This document shows positions 44,554 through 51,949 of a DNA stretch of 64,000 nt, piece after piece. The position numbers were made by a program, and so were the translations under genes. Origin of the DNA: Nitrospira sp. (lineage in GTDB: Bacteria > Nitrospirota > Nitrospiria > Nitrospirales > Nitrospiraceae). The stretch is taken from assembly GCA_018242685.1 (NCBI GenBank), contig JAFEBM010000012.1, forward strand, positions 36,925 to 100,924, given 5' to 3'. A model generated the notes under the pieces. That model ran no database searches. It saw only the letters and a list, made by a program, of their open reading frames with translations, and was not told the origin of the DNA. Each line of letters opens with the position of its first letter. Position 1 is the stretch's first letter.

Positions 44554-45552
44554 TTACTCTGTGTCGTCCGGTGCGCCGCCTGACTTCGCTAGGTCGCCCA
44601 TCTTGATCTTGTCCGGATTGAACTTCCGCGCGGCCTGCGTCATACGGTCAAGGGCTTCATCGAACGACAACGCGGGCGCATCTTTAGGGTGGAACCGAAT
44701 CGGGTTCACCCGTGCGACGACGAAGCTCTTAAGGTAAGGGCTGGTCAACCCCTTGGTTTTGAGGGCTTCGACTTGTTGGACGATGAGATCATCCAGCGCA
44801 AGGACGGTCTTAGCGCGCTGCTGACGAACATCCAATGCTGCCTGCAGCGGTTGCCTCAGAAATTCCTCCACTCGTTTCAGCACCGGGTGGTAGGCGCCGC
44901 CGCTGAACCGAGGCCGTTCTTCATAGCAGAGGCCCAGCGTGATCAGCGCCGGTTCCTCGAACTCCAAGGCATAGATATCTTCCGTTGCGTGATCAAGTTG
45001 CGCCAGCTCACGGTACATCCTGATCACTTCCAACGCTTTCTCGCGAAGGTTGTGTGCTTTCTCTGTATTCAGCGCGAGAATCTGATAGGCGGCAACAGCT
45101 TCTGGAACCACGATCGCGATAATGCTCTTCGCCCCCAGGGTCCGCATGGCGGATAGGCGATGGTTGCCGTTCGGTGTCCAGTACTTGGCCGCATGGTCGG
45201 CTTTTGCAATCCGCACGGTAATGATGGGGTCGAGAAAGCGACCGATTCTCCCGATCACCCCTTCCAACTTTCTGACATGCGTATCGGAGATATTGCGTTG
45301 ATAGGGCGTCGGCTCAACCAATTCTATCGGCAAAGCCGCCAGGGCTAGCCATCGACCGCCGTAGGGTTCGCGATAGATCGAGAGGACTTTCCCTCCATCC
45401 TGTTCGATCGCCTGATGCAACTCGGCCACGGCACCCGGCGGTGCTGCCGCTTGTAGCTCTCCGGCTGCTAAGCCGGACGAGACGCCGGTCGGTTTCCGAC
45501 GCCGTCTCACCCCCTTGGGCAGCGATGTCCCTTTCGATTTCTTTTCAGCCAC
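44554..45552 (-). CDS. ParB/Srx-fold nuclease-like protein
   Basis: A 332-aa protein. A basic, disordered N-terminus (KKSKGTSLPKGVRRRRKP) precedes a ParB-N/sulfiredoxin-like domain (~80-170: IELVEPTPYQRNI, TPNGNHRLSAMRTLGA), then a helical C-terminal half. The NGNHRL box is the phosphate/CTP-binding motif of the family. No ParA or parS is nearby, so it is probably not a partition factor. GTG 45552 is chosen because a longer frame overlaps the divergent glycerophosphodiesterase start. Function unknown. Confidence 0.72.
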   Translation of the reverse strand: MAEKKSKGTSLPKGVRRRRKPTGVSSGLAAGELQAAAPPGAVAELHQAIEQDGGKVLSIYREPYGGRWLALAALPIELVEPTPYQRNISDTHVRKLEGVIGRIGRFLDPIITVRIAKADHAAKYWTPNGNHRLSAMRTLGAKSIIAIVVPEAVAAYQILALNTEKAHNLREKALEVIRMYRELAQLDHATEDIYALEFEEPALITLGLCYEERPRFSGGAYHPVLKRVEEFLRQPLQAALDVRQQRAKTVLALDDLIVQQVEALKTKGLTSPYLKSFVVARVNPIRFHPKDAPALSFDEALDRMTQAARKFNPDKIKMGDLAKSGGAPDDTE

Positions 45553-45574
45553 GACGATATGGTAGGACAGAGCC

Positions 45575-46264
45575 GTGGCAAATGAAAGCCCCAACCGGAA
45601 GATTCTCCGCATCGGCCACCGTGGCGCCCGCGGATATGCACCGGAAAATACCCTGGCGTCCATTGAGAAAGCGATCGCACTCCGATGCGCCTTCACTGAA
45701 GTGGACATTCAGCGAACTTTCGACGATGCGCTGGTCCTCCTGCATGACAATCGGGTAGATCGCACCACGAACGGTCGCGGACGTGTTTCTGAGCTGACTC
45801 TTCCAGATATTCGAAAGCTGGATGCCGGTGATGGTCAGATGGTTCCGACGCTGGAGGAATCGCTCAAGGCCGCTAATGGACGAATTGGACTGATTCTGGA
45901 GCTGAAGAACGCGGGGTTGGCCCATGATGTCTGCACGATTATCCGTGCCAGCGGCTTCAATCGACCTGTGATCTATGCTTCGTTCCTGCACGAAGAACTT
46001 CAGGATGTACGAAGAATTGATCCTCACGCCGACACGTTGGCCCTCTTCAAGTGGTTTTCCAAAGTCCCTGTCGCACAAGCCGTCAGACTGCAAGTCACGC
46101 ACGTGGGCCTACGCTTCAATACTGCTACGCGCCATCGAGTGAACGCACTCCACAATGCGGGGCTGGCCGTATTCGTCTATACCGTTAACAAACCTGCTGC
46201 GGTCACCAAGATGAAAATCCTCGGGGTAGACGGTGTTATCTCGGATTTCCCGGATCGTATTTGA
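45575..46264 (+). CDS. Glycerophosphodiester phosphodiesterase
   Basis: A 229-aa TIM-barrel enzyme that splits glycerophosphodiesters to glycerol 3-phosphate and an alcohol. Motifs: IGHRGARGYAPENTLASIEKA (catalytic His, Glu), then EVDIQ and HDNRVDRTTNG, and the C-terminal GVDGVISDFPD. Short cytosolic UgpQ-like form without signal peptide. GTG start 45575, 22 bp from the divergent ParB-like start. A strong hairpin follows the stop. Confidence 0.93.
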   Translation: MANESPNRKILRIGHRGARGYAPENTLASIEKAIALRCAFTEVDIQRTFDDALVLLHDNRVDRTTNGRGRVSELTLPDIRKLDAGDGQMVPTLEESLKAANGRIGLILELKNAGLAHDVCTIIRASGFNRPVIYASFLHEELQDVRRIDPHADTLALFKWFSKVPVAQAVRLQVTHVGLRFNTATRHRVNALHNAGLAVFVYTVNKPAAVTKMKILGVDGVISDFPDRI

Positions 46265-46299
46265 TCAGCGCGCGAAAAGGGGGAAGGGATCAGAAACAG

Positions 46300-46337
46300 C
46301 GCGGGCGGCCTTGCACTACGGTGGGAGGTCGCCCGCG
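46300..46337 (+). terminator. Hairpin after the glycerophosphodiesterase gene
   Basis: CGCGGGCGGCC (46300-46310) pairs with GGTCGCCCGCG (46327-46337) over 11 positions with one wobble, around a 16-nt loop, 36 bp after the stop. No T-run. A second, smaller hairpin (CCCGCC/GGCGGG, near 46580-46600) lies further in. Confidence 0.5.
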
Positions 46338-46869
46338 AGTTGGCGCTTAGGACGCCGAAAATATTATGCTGATGTTTGTTGTCGCGGCCCTCAAGACCCG
46401 CACGATACTGTGGGTAATGCAAGGTTTCCAGTCAGGGGAGACCTCGTCAATCCCAGGTGCTTGTGTCCCTCTGCCGCCGCAAGTTTCTCCGCCAACAAAT
46501 GGCTTTCACCCTGCGTGAGGGCTCTCCGTGCCGATCCGGCACAGCCGGCGAAGAACCAGACAGCTCGACCGACGAGAAACCCGCCCTTGCATCGGCGGGC
46601 CTAATGGGCCAGGTGGCGTCGTGTCGTCCATCTCCACCCTCCTCTCGCGATGAAGTCACCGAGAGACCTGGATGGCAGCCGCGCGGTCTACCCGATCTCT
46701 CGAACTTCGATTATATAGATGGGCCGCGTTTCTTCCCTACGCTCTTTGCAAAACCTTGTCAAGTGTCACTCATCTTTTCTTGGCATCGATGCGTAATGCA
46801 TAGCAGATGCCAACCAGCATAACGCCCTTGAGCTGGTGATGACGCGGAATCCGCTGCGGCACTGACGGG
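46338..46869. other. Long convergent intergenic region
   Basis: About 530 bp between two converging genes. Overlapping open frames exist on both strands (plus strand ~46457-46822, minus strand ~46447-46659), but their composition is Arg/Ser/Pro-rich and neither has a good ribosome site. I see no tRNA, riboswitch or repeat. Confidence 0.4.
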
Positions 46870-47847
46870 TTACGGCTGCTTCTGAACATCCTGAGCACAG
46901 CGGAAGCCCACATTCGGATCATGCTCGGTCGGATCACCCTTCGTGCGGAACGACGACCGCAGGCGATAGGGGGTATTGATGTAGGATCCTCCTCGCTGGA
47001 CTTTTGACGTTCCCTCGTTGGGTCCGCGCGGATTGATCGCGGGGCTGTTGATAAAGCTGGAATAAAAGTCCTCGGCGTACCAGTCCATCACCCATTCGTA
47101 GAGATTCCCCGCCAGATCCTGCACCCCGTACGGACTTTGCCCCATGTGGTGATTGCCGATGACCGACACTGTCTCCGCGCCGCCTTCCTTTAACCCATAG
47201 ACCGCATGCACCGGAGTCGGTGGATCATTGCCCCATGGATAGACTCGTTCGTCAGTTCCACGCGCAGCCTTCTCCCATTCGGCTTCTGTGGGAAGTCGTT
47301 TGCCGATCCAGAGGCAGAACCCCATCGCATCCATCCAGTTCACCCAGCGGACGGGACGCTCGGCATGGACCACGGGCGTCTCCTTGTCCGTAAATCCCCA
47401 GGGAGGTTCACTCTGGATGGCCTCGACATACTTGGCGAATCGTCCGTTCGTCACTTCGAATTTGTCGATGTAAAACGCATTGAGATACACACGGTGCACT
47501 GGGGCTTCGTCTTCATCACCCTTATCGCTTCCCATCACAAACTCACCGGCCGGCACCAGCACCATCGGCGCACCATCTTTCCCCATGATTTCGGGAGAGG
47601 CCGCGGCCAGCACAGTCAGCTGATACGCGGCGCCACCGTTGGCCGGCGACTTGCTCCTCTCTCCAGCCTTGGAATCGATGGTGGAACCTGGTGGTCTTGC
47701 CGATACGGAGGGAGGATCAGACTTCAGGGAAGTTGGTGGGGCGGACTCGGGCTTGGCTGCCAAGCTTTCGGTCGCTGCAAACCCTGCCTGTAGAGAGAGG
47801 GTCACGACGCCGGCAATACACGCAGTAACAATCTGTCTGACATCCAT
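46870..47847 (-). CDS. Secreted formylglycine-generating-enzyme-like (SUMF1) protein
   Basis: A 325-aa protein with a signal peptide (VTACIAGVVTLSLQAGFAA), a Pro/Ser-rich linker and an FGE-sulfatase domain (~92-322: GEFVMGSDKGDEDEAPVHRVYL, RLPTEAEWEKAARG, YEWVMDWYAEDF, VQRGGSYIN, GFRCAQDV). Closely related in layout to the protein at 42.7 kb but exported rather than anchored. No sulfatase is nearby to be activated. Function unproven; ATG 47847. Confidence 0.88.
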   Translation of the reverse strand: MDVRQIVTACIAGVVTLSLQAGFAATESLAAKPESAPPTSLKSDPPSVSARPPGSTIDSKAGERSKSPANGGAAYQLTVLAAASPEIMGKDGAPMVLVPAGEFVMGSDKGDEDEAPVHRVYLNAFYIDKFEVTNGRFAKYVEAIQSEPPWGFTDKETPVVHAERPVRWVNWMDAMGFCLWIGKRLPTEAEWEKAARGTDERVYPWGNDPPTPVHAVYGLKEGGAETVSVIGNHHMGQSPYGVQDLAGNLYEWVMDWYAEDFYSSFINSPAINPRGPNEGTSKVQRGGSYINTPYRLRSSFRTKGDPTEHDPNVGFRCAQDVQKQP

Positions 47848-48010
47848 ACGTTAGCCTCGTCCAATACTACGGTACCGAAAACGTATGGTCAAATCCAGCC
47901 CACTTTGACCTGCCGATCTACGCCCGACGAAGGTCCCCGCCGAACACGATAGCGGGTGATGGTCTATAGAGTTGCACTTACCGGTCGTCCGGTGTAGCGT
48001 AAGCGTCAGC

Positions 48011-48457
48011 ATGTCGGTCTCGATTTCTTCCGCCATCCAGAAGTACCTCCCCCTTGCTACCGGTATCCTGCTTGCCGCTCTGACCGTCGGCTTTTCCGGC
48101 TGTGGCGGTCCCTGGCGAGATACCTATTTCAAGAAAGGGGTCGGTCGGCTGACACAGGAGGAGGTTCGGGAGCAATTAGGTCCCCCACACACGGCCAAAA
48201 CCCCGGCTCTCGGCGGGGACAGTCTCTGGACCTATCGGTTCGCACTCAGCGAGCAGGATCTCACCTCGTGGAATTCCTCGTTCGTCGCCGACGCTTCTCA
48301 CTCGGTCACCAGCATGATGGGCAAGGGAACCGAGGCCGCCAAACGCACGCTGTATTGTTATCGGTACACCTTAACGTTCTCCGAAGAGAAGACCCTCAAG
48401 AACTGGAAACGTGAGGAATGTGTTCCGGGTACCCGCGAAACACTGACCGCCAAGTAG
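48011..48457 (+). CDS. Hypothetical lipoprotein
   Basis: A 148-aa protein with a lipobox (TVGFSGC) after a hydrophobic signal. The mature part starts GGPWRDTYFKKGVGRLTQEEVREQLGPP, a pattern seen in SmpA/OmlA/BamE-like small lipoproteins. It is followed by the MscS gene three bases after its stop, so the two probably share a transcript. ATG 48011 is chosen among several; function unknown. Confidence 0.7.
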   Translation: MSVSISSAIQKYLPLATGILLAALTVGFSGCGGPWRDTYFKKGVGRLTQEEVREQLGPPHTAKTPALGGDSLWTYRFALSEQDLTSWNSSFVADASHSVTSMMGKGTEAAKRTLYCYRYTLTFSEEKTLKNWKREECVPGTRETLTAK

Positions 48458-48460
48458 AGG

Positions 48461-49315
48461 ATGATCGTGCCGCAAAGCGAGTGGTTTGGAATCGACAGCT
48501 CGGTCGCGCTGGATGGATTGAAGTCGCTGATCTTGTTGCTGACCTTGATCGTGAGCAGATCGTTGATCGTGCGTTGGATCGCCCACAATCCGACGCTCTC
48601 GATGGAATCGAAACGCCGTTGGGTGGTCACGACCAGGAACTCGGTCGTCTTCGCCTTTCTTATCGGTCTCATGATCATCTGGGCTCACGAACTGCAAGCC
48701 TTTGCCGTTTCGCTCGTCGCCTTGGCAGCGGCGTTCGTCTTGGCGACGAAAGAGCTGCTCCTCTGCTGGAGCGGCGCGGCGCTTCGAGTGGGCGGCAAGG
48801 TCTATGCCGTCGGCGATCGAATTCAAATCGCGGGCCACCGCGGAGTAGTACTGGATCACGATATCTTTGCGACGAAGTTATTGGAGATCGGTCCCGGCCA
48901 ATCCGCTCATCTCTATACCGGCCGCGTGACGGTTTTCCCCAACAGTCTGTTATTCACGAACGCATTGATCAAAGAAAACCCTGAACAAGAATACGGGCTC
49001 TACACAGTCGTCGTGCCCATCAAAAACAACACGGATTGGCAACGAGAGGAGCGGATTCTGTTGGAGGCGGCGAAAATCGAATGTGCGCCGTTCATGGAAG
49101 AAGCGATGCGGCAGATGAAGCTGCTGGAAAAGACCAATTTGCTGGAAGCGCCGTCCCCGGAACCGCGCATTACTATTCAACTACCGGAATCAGGCAAGAT
49201 CCATCTCGTGCTCCGATTCCCAGCCCCAGATCGGGGACGCTCTCGTATCGAGCAGGCCATTCTACGCCGACATCTCCTCCAGATAAACGATCAGGACTCC
49301 TTACACCGCGCCTAA
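48461..49315 (+). CDS. MscS-type mechanosensitive ion channel
   Basis: A 284-aa protein. Three N-terminal membrane helices, the last glycine/alanine-rich (VSLVALAAAFVLATKELLLCWSGA), lead into the MscS beta domain (VYAVGDRIQIAGHRGVVLDHD) and a C-terminal alpha/beta tail. It releases solutes on hypo-osmotic shock. It lies 3 bp after a lipoprotein gene, which may be a partner. It ends at a bidirectional terminator. Confidence 0.9.
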   Translation: MIVPQSEWFGIDSSVALDGLKSLILLLTLIVSRSLIVRWIAHNPTLSMESKRRWVVTTRNSVVFAFLIGLMIIWAHELQAFAVSLVALAAAFVLATKELLLCWSGAALRVGGKVYAVGDRIQIAGHRGVVLDHDIFATKLLEIGPGQSAHLYTGRVTVFPNSLLFTNALIKENPEQEYGLYTVVVPIKNNTDWQREERILLEAAKIECAPFMEEAMRQMKLLEKTNLLEAPSPEPRITIQLPESGKIHLVLRFPAPDRGRSRIEQAILRRHLLQINDQDSLHRA

Positions 49316-49320
49316 CAACA

Positions 49321-49344
49321 GAGGGCCATCTCGCGATGGCCCTC
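49321..49344. terminator. Bidirectional terminator hairpin
   Basis: GAGGGCCATC-TCGC-GATGGCCCTC is a perfect 10-bp stem with a 4-nt loop, between the convergent MscS and cytochrome c peroxidase stops, five bases after the first and 29 before the second. It suits both transcripts. Confidence 0.7.
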
Positions 49345-49373
49345 CGGTTACCTCTCAGCCTGAACGGTTCGAA

Positions 49374-50474
49374 TTACTTCGGAAACGACTTCGGCGCGGA
49401 GACGTGCTGCCACCCCTCGCCATTGAGTGACTTGAGCATGGCCACCAAATCCTGCTTCTCTTCTTCGGTCAGTTCCAAAGGAATGATCGTGTTATCTTGG
49501 TGTGGGTTCTTGATCCCTCCCTGGTTATAGAAATTCACCACTGCTTCCAGGGTCTTGAACCGTCCATCGTGCATATATGGACCGGTGCGGGCGATCTCCC
49601 GCAACGTCGGAGTCTTAAAGGCTCCAATATCTTCAGGGTTCTTGGTTTCCATATACCGGCCGAGATCGACCGTATTCGTGTCCCACCCAATGCCTATATT
49701 GTGGAACTTTTCGTCCGTGAAGTTGAAGCCCGAATGGCATCGAGTACAACGAGCTTTTCCACGAAACAGTTCGAGGCCATGTTTCGCGGAGTCAGTCAGC
49801 GCGTCTTGATCTCCTCCGACATCATACTTGTCCACCGCGCTGTTACCGGAAAGGATGGTTCGTTGGTAACTGGCGATCGCCCGACCGACATCTTCAATCA
49901 TGATTTCCCGACCGAAGACCTCTTGGAAGAGCTTCCGATAGCCGGGAATTTTTTTCATTTTGGCGACCATTTCATCATGGTTTTTGAACCCATGTTCAAC
50001 CGGATTGATAAACGGCCCAATCGACTGATCTTCGAGCGTCGCCGCGCGGCCATCCCAAAACTGCGCCTTGCTGTAGACCCGATTGAATGACACTGGTGCG
50101 CTGCGGCCACCTTTCAACCCATTGATCCCCGTCGAGACCGGCATCCCATCGGTAAAGCCCTTCCCCGCCAGGTGACAGCTCATGCAGGCGATCTTGTTAG
50201 TCTTCGACAGCCGCTTATCGAACATCAGGATCCGCCCCAGCTCAATTTTCTGAGTCGTGAGCGGGTTGTCAGCCGGCACAAAAGTATTCGGATCTTCCAA
50301 GCCCTGAATCGTGGGCAGGGTATATGGTCCGCCGGTGACCGATGGTTCTGCGGCAAGAGCTCTGTCTCGCTGTGCTTCTTCGCCAAACATCGGGACAAGC
50401 GGCATGGTCGCAACCATTCCACATACTAACGCCCCGGTCAGCACCACTCCCCCAGATATCTTCTTTTGTGCCAT
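49374..50474 (-). CDS. Di-haem cytochrome c peroxidase
   Basis: A 366-aa protein with an N-terminal signal (VVLTGALVCGMVATM). Two c-type haem sites: CMSCH near residue 105 and CTRCH near 254; the MauG/CCP domain arrangement is complete (GLEDPNTFVPADNPLT, KFHNIGIG, YMHDGRFKTLEAVV with the possible Met/His axial ligand region). It reduces hydrogen peroxide in the periplasm with electrons from cytochrome c. ATG 50474 follows GAGGAGGGGG. Fits an aerobic respiratory organism. Confidence 0.93.
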   Translation of the reverse strand: MAQKKISGGVVLTGALVCGMVATMPLVPMFGEEAQRDRALAAEPSVTGGPYTLPTIQGLEDPNTFVPADNPLTTQKIELGRILMFDKRLSKTNKIACMSCHLAGKGFTDGMPVSTGINGLKGGRSAPVSFNRVYSKAQFWDGRAATLEDQSIGPFINPVEHGFKNHDEMVAKMKKIPGYRKLFQEVFGREIMIEDVGRAIASYQRTILSGNSAVDKYDVGGDQDALTDSAKHGLELFRGKARCTRCHSGFNFTDEKFHNIGIGWDTNTVDLGRYMETKNPEDIGAFKTPTLREIARTGPYMHDGRFKTLEAVVNFYNQGGIKNPHQDNTIIPLELTEEEKQDLVAMLKSLNGEGWQHVSAPKSFPK

Positions 50475-50840
50475 CACCCCCTCCTCTCTACATACCATGT
50501 GTTATCTATAACCCTACCTACGCTCCGTGATGTGCTCTCCCCTTCTCGCTTGGTGGGCTCGTTGGCCGCCATTGGATCAATACGCGCCTGTCATATCATG
50601 ACTCGTGTTGCCGACTCAATCCGTAAGCGGTCTCATGAAACGGACATGCGCTCCAGTTGCAAGAGGACACCAACACATCCGACGAACGGCACGGCAGGAT
50701 CCGAGAGGCCGTCCATGAATTATAGGTATGGGGTCTCAAGATGACGACGGAGTGACGTACACAACTCAACACATCCCAGCCGCTTGTTGCCTTGGACGGC
50801 TTTTGTTAGGATGCCCCGACTCCATGGGAGCGTGATTGGA
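50475..50840. other. Intergenic region upstream of xthA and cytochrome c peroxidase
   Basis: 366 bp between two divergent genes. Overlapping frames on both strands look non-coding. No clear consensus promoter, repeat or RNA was found; both genes' promoters must lie here. Confidence 0.4.
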
Positions 50841-51614
50841 ATGAAAATCGCGACGTTCAACGTCAATTCATTGCGCAAACGTTTGCCGATCGTGCTCGAG
50901 TGGCTTGATCAGCATCGGCCGGATGTTTTGTGTCTGCAAGAAACCAAGGTCCAGGATAGCGAGTTTCCGCTGCTTGCGCTGGCACCGAGCGGGTATGAGA
51001 CGACCTTTCGAGGAATGAAATCCTATAACGGGGTGGCGATCCTCAGTCGAAAGAAGCCGGAAGCGGTTTTCTATGGATTTGACGATGGAGGAGACCCCGA
51101 AGACTCTCGCTTGCTGAGAATCCTCATCGATGGAATTCCCATTATCAATACGTACGTGCCGCAGGGGTTCGAAATCGATTCGCCGAAATATGCGTACAAG
51201 CTTGCCTGGTACGAACGACTACGCAACTACTTCAACACCCATCTTTCACCGCACACCCCGGCTATCTGGTGCGGAGATATGAATGTGGCTCCACGCCCGA
51301 TGGACGTCCACAGTCCGGAGAAACATCTGAACCATGTCTGCTACCACGAGGCCGCTCGCCACGCATACGATAAAACGGTCGCCTGGGGATTTCAGGATGT
51401 CTTTGTGAAACTCTACCCGACACGCCGACAATACACCTTCTGGGATTACCGTGCGCCGAGCTCACTGGAGGCCAATAAGGGTTGGCGCATCGATCATATG
51501 ATGGCCACCGTACCGCTGGCGGAAAAGTGCGTAAAGGCGGATGTGGACGTCGAGCCGCGGCGAGCGAAAGAGCCTTCAGACCACACCTTTTTGTGGGCCG
51601 AGTTTTCGATCTGA
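50841..51614 (+). CDS. xthA: Exodeoxyribonuclease III
   Basis: A 257-aa AP endonuclease and 3'-5' exonuclease of the ExoIII family used in base excision repair. Signatures: MKIATFNVNSLRKR, VLCLQETKVQD (metal Glu), WCGDMNVAPRPMDV near 153, and RIDHMM...PSDHTFLWA (catalytic His). The open frame extends to 50784, but ATG 50841 is the family's natural start. Confidence 0.95.
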   Translation: MKIATFNVNSLRKRLPIVLEWLDQHRPDVLCLQETKVQDSEFPLLALAPSGYETTFRGMKSYNGVAILSRKKPEAVFYGFDDGGDPEDSRLLRILIDGIPIINTYVPQGFEIDSPKYAYKLAWYERLRNYFNTHLSPHTPAIWCGDMNVAPRPMDVHSPEKHLNHVCYHEAARHAYDKTVAWGFQDVFVKLYPTRRQYTFWDYRAPSSLEANKGWRIDHMMATVPLAEKCVKADVDVEPRRAKEPSDHTFLWAEFSI

Positions 51615-51684
51615 CTGCGCACGCGACGCCCAATCCGACAGCGCAATAGGTTTCACGGCCTCCGGTCCGTCCAAAGCCCGTCTC

Positions 51685-51840
51685 CTAGGCAGCCTTGGCT
51701 CGCATCTGGTTGCTGCGATTTTGCTGAATCAAAGGATCAATAATCAGGCCGCAATTGAGACAACGGAGAATGATCGTACTGGATGACACCGCCGGTTGAT
51801 GTTCGCGGATCATCAACCCTTTGCATTTTACACAGGTCAT
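51685..51840 (-). CDS. Small zinc-ribbon protein
   Basis: A 51-aa protein with two Cys pairs (CVKCKG and CLNCGL), so a single zinc ribbon. ATG 51840 has AAGGAGG upstream at good spacing. Tail basic (QNRSNQMRAKAA). Small ribbons often bind RNA polymerase, nucleic acid or ribosomes; the role is unknown. Confidence 0.72.
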   Translation of the reverse strand: MTCVKCKGLMIREHQPAVSSSTIILRCLNCGLIIDPLIQQNRSNQMRAKAA

Positions 51841-51949
51841 TGGCACCCCTCCTTGCCGATAGTGACTGCACACTATGTAACATTCCAAGATTAACGATGT
51901 GTTAACCGTTAGTTAGAAATCTCTAATGCCACACGTATTTATTGATGTG

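Noticed and set aside
46457..46822. 121-codon plus frame in the 605-bp gap
   Set aside because: Composition is non-protein-like (Ser/Pro/Arg), overlaps another frame, and no Shine-Dalgarno.
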